Of a stretch of 43,788 nt of DNA, positions 41,797 to 43,788 are shown piece by piece. This stretch comes from Bacteroidales bacterium (GTDB lineage: Bacteria; Bacteroidota; Bacteroidia; Bacteroidales; FEN-979). The notes beneath the pieces are model-generated. The model was given only the letters and a program-made list of their open reading frames with translations. It ran no database searches and had not been told where the DNA came from. The first letter of the stretch is position 1. Every line of letters begins with the position of its first letter. Position numbers and translations under genes: made by a program. Where the stretch lies: contig JANXZO010000065.1 in assembly GCA_025355465.1 (NCBI GenBank), forward strand, positions 1 through 43,788, written 5' to 3'.

Positions 41797-43734
41797 TCAT
41801 TCAAACCCTTCCAGTTGCTGATGGAGCTGCTCCCAGCGCGACATTTCTATTTCGTGAAACTTCTTTAACGTCTGGTATTCCGTATAAAGACTACCGTCCT
41901 GTATCTTCGCCTGGTGCTTTGCCGGATCACCCAGCATTTGCTCCTTCACGCGCAGCTCATGCTCCAGCCGCTCAATCTCCTCTTCACTTTTTGTGATCTG
42001 GCTCTTCACCTTCCTTATCTCCCGTTCCGATTCTCGTTTTTTCTCCCAGGAAACCTTATTCGCAGATGCTGGCTCCTTCTCAACAGCAACTGACTTTTTC
42101 TTTCCGGCTTCGAGTTCACTCAGGGTCCGCAAGTTTCGCTGCTCCAAAAAATCATAGATGTCGCCGAGGTACTCTTTGATGGCTCCCTTACGGAACTCAA
42201 AAACCCGGTTCGTCAGCCCCTGCAGAAAATCCCGGTCGTGGGAAACGATGATAAGGGTGCCATTAAACTGTAGCAGCGCGCTTTTCAGCACATCTTTCGA
42301 ATGCATGTCGAGATGGTTGGTTGGCTCGTCAAGGATCAGCAGGTTGGCCGGCGTGAGAAGCAGCTTTGCAAGCGAAAGCCTGGATTTCTCGCCGCCCGAA
42401 AGCACCTTTACCTTTTTCTCGATGTCGTCGCCACTAAACAGAAATCCGCCCAGGATACCCTTAATACGTGGACGAATATCTCCCACCGCAATATCATCGA
42501 TGGTCTTAAACACAGTCTTCTCCGGATCAAGATAATCACTCTGATCCTGGGCATAATAGCCAATCACCACATTGTGGCCAAACTTCAGTTCGCCGGAAAA
42601 TTCAACCTGCCCGGTAATGACCTTGGACAACGTCGTTTTTCCCTCGCCGTTTTTACCGACAAATGCTACCCGATCGTGCTTGATCACCGAGAAATCAAGG
42701 TCGTTCAGCACCCGCTTCTGCGGGTAATCTTTGCTGAGGTGATGTGCCTCTAGCAGTATCTTTCCCGAATGGGGTGCAGGCGGAAAGCGGAAATGTATTC
42801 CGGATTCATCGATCATGTCCACTTCAACCAGGTCGATTTTTTCCAGCAATTTAATGCGAGACTGCACTTGCTTCGCTTTGGTTGCTTTCGACCTGAACCG
42901 TTCAACAAAACGTTCGATTTGCCTGATCTGCCGTTGCTGGTTGTTGAAGGTGGCAATTTGTCCTTCCATGCGCTCTTCGCGCATCTGAACATACCCCGAA
43001 TAGTTGGCTTTGTAGTCGTAGATCTTTCCCTGTGAAATCTCAATCGATCTCCGCGTAACATTATCCAGGAAGGCCCGGTCGTGAGAAACCAGTACTACAG
43101 CACCTTTGTATGTAAGCAAAAACTCTTCAAGCCACTGAATTGATTCGATATCCAGATGGTTTGTCGGCTCATCAAGAAGCACCAGGTTGGGTTGCTGAAG
43201 CAGCAATTTGGCGATTTCAACACGCATCTGCCAGCCACTGCTGAATTCCGATAGATTCCGGTTCATATCCTCACGCTCGAAACCCAAACCGGCTAACACC
43301 TTCTCGATATCTACATGGATCGCCTGGCCCCCGATCAAATGGTAGCGCTCCAGCGCATCAGCATGCTTCCGGATCAGGGTGTGGTAACTCTCCGACTCAT
43401 AATCTGACCGCTCGCTGATCTGGGCTTCGTAACGGGCAATCCGCGCTTCGAGATGCAATACCTCCTCAAACGCACCCATCGCCTCTTCCATCACGGTTTT
43501 ACGGCTCTGTGCAGCCATTTCCTGGGGCAGATATCCAACAGTGAATCCATCCGGGATGACTACTTCTCCTTCATCTGACGGTTGGATTTTCTTGATGATC
43601 TTAAGCAGGGTAGATTTTCCGGCACCGTTTTTACCGACCAATCCGATCCGGTCCTTTTCATTGATAATAAATGATACATGGTCAAATAGCGATTCGCCGC
43701 CAAAGGCCACAGAAAGATTATTGATGGAGATCAT
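41797..43734 (-). CDS. ABC-F family ATPase
   Basis: A 645-residue protein with two ABC ATPase domains and no membrane helices, the ABC-F plan of ribosome-associated factors such as Uup and YheS-type proteins. Walker A motifs are GKNGAGKS at 34-41 and GKNGEGKT at about 360-367. Signatures are LSEFSSGWQMRVEIAKLL and VLSGGEKSRLSLAKLL, and both Walker B sites read LLDEPTNHLDI/M. A charged linker lies between the domains, and a C-terminal coiled coil covers about 560-645. A role in translation at the ribosomal E-site or DNA-transposition control (Uup) is family knowledge. Resistance function is not indicated. Confidence 0.9.
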   Translation of the reverse strand: MISINNLSVAFGGESLFDHVSFIINEKDRIGLVGKNGAGKSTLLKIIKKIQPSDEGEVVIPDGFTVGYLPQEMAAQSRKTVMEEAMGAFEEVLHLEARIARYEAQISERSDYESESYHTLIRKHADALERYHLIGGQAIHVDIEKVLAGLGFEREDMNRNLSEFSSGWQMRVEIAKLLLQQPNLVLLDEPTNHLDIESIQWLEEFLLTYKGAVVLVSHDRAFLDNVTRRSIEISQGKIYDYKANYSGYVQMREERMEGQIATFNNQQRQIRQIERFVERFRSKATKAKQVQSRIKLLEKIDLVEVDMIDESGIHFRFPPAPHSGKILLEAHHLSKDYPQKRVLNDLDFSVIKHDRVAFVGKNGEGKTTLSKVITGQVEFSGELKFGHNVVIGYYAQDQSDYLDPEKTVFKTIDDIAVGDIRPRIKGILGGFLFSGDDIEKKVKVLSGGEKSRLSLAKLLLTPANLLILDEPTNHLDMHSKDVLKSALLQFNGTLIIVSHDRDFLQGLTNRVFEFRKGAIKEYLGDIYDFLEQRNLRTLSELEAGKKKSVAVEKEPASANKVSWEKKRESEREIRKVKSQITKSEEEIERLEHELRVKEQMLGDPAKHQAKIQDGSLYTEYQTLKKFHEIEMSRWEQLHQQLEGFE

Positions 43735-43742
43735 AGGAGTTG

Positions 43743-43750
43743 CAAAGATA
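43743..43750 (-). promoter_or_regulatory. Putative -7 element of the ABC-F gene, short leader
   Basis: The minus strand reads TATCTTTG, an exact TAnnTTTG, ending eight bases before the ATG at 43734. The predicted leader is about four bases. Confidence 0.45.
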
Positions 43751-43772
43751 AAAAAAAAGGGGAGGCCCTGTA

Positions 43773-43788
43773 GAGGCGCATCGCAATG
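43773..43788. repeat. Possible palindromic element cut by the window end
   Basis: GAGGCGCAT is followed by CGCA and then ATG, where the window stops. The last three bases are the start of a complement to the left arm. If the complement continues, this would be a hairpin of the same style as the one at 28267-28297. Confidence 0.3.

Overview
The window comes from a member of the phylum Bacteroidota. The evidence is a subtype-iii type VI secretion system (T6SSiii, including the Bacteroidota-specific TssN and TssO), two secreted proteins with type A T9SS sorting domains, many -7 promoter elements of the form TAnnTTTG, and A-rich rather than Shine-Dalgarno-like sequence before start codons. No rRNA, tRNA, CRISPR array, transposase or prophage was seen. 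The lineage below phylum cannot be fixed from this sequence alone; a free-living or host-associated Bacteroidales/Marinilabiliales-like organism is a guess.

Positions 330-15029 form a T6SSiii locus made of two convergent operons. The rightward operon reads: caspase-like protein 1, tssH/clpV, tssB, tssC, hcp (tssD), a second hcp-like gene, vgrG (tssI), PAAR, caspase-like protein 2. The leftward operon reads tssG, tssN, tssK, tssO, tssE, tssF. Together they supply sheath, tube, spike, baseplate, recycling ATPase and part of the trans-envelope complex. TssP, TssQ and TssR are not in the window. The two proteins at the ends of the rightward operon are homologous to each other and carry a clan CD-like His-Gly / Ala-Cys signature, so they are the best candidates for secreted effectors and the most interesting content here.

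Positions 15132-20504 hold a secreted beta-propeller-like protein divergent from tssG, two paralogous coiled-coil lipoproteins flanking an RlmI-type rRNA methyltransferase, a secreted endonuclease/exonuclease/phosphatase-fold enzyme, and a MORN-repeat lipoprotein. Positions 20529-29340 are all leftward: dihydroorotase, a dolichol-phosphate-mannose-synthase-like glycosyltransferase, a T9SS-secreted double-HKD phospholipase D/nuclease-like protein, a TonB-dependent receptor, and a T9SS-secreted lamin-tail protein. This part also has two short minisatellites and two strong hairpins.

Positions 29431-43734 are housekeeping and envelope metabolism: mfd translationally coupled to fbp, a divergent aspartate kinase, a phosphofructokinase with pyrophosphate-type motifs, a SerA-like dehydrogenase, a rightward operon (RND/MMPL exporter, rfbA, polyprenyl synthetase), and an ABC-F ATPase. 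Several of these genes have a TAnnTTTG element so close to the ATG that the transcript should be leaderless or nearly so.
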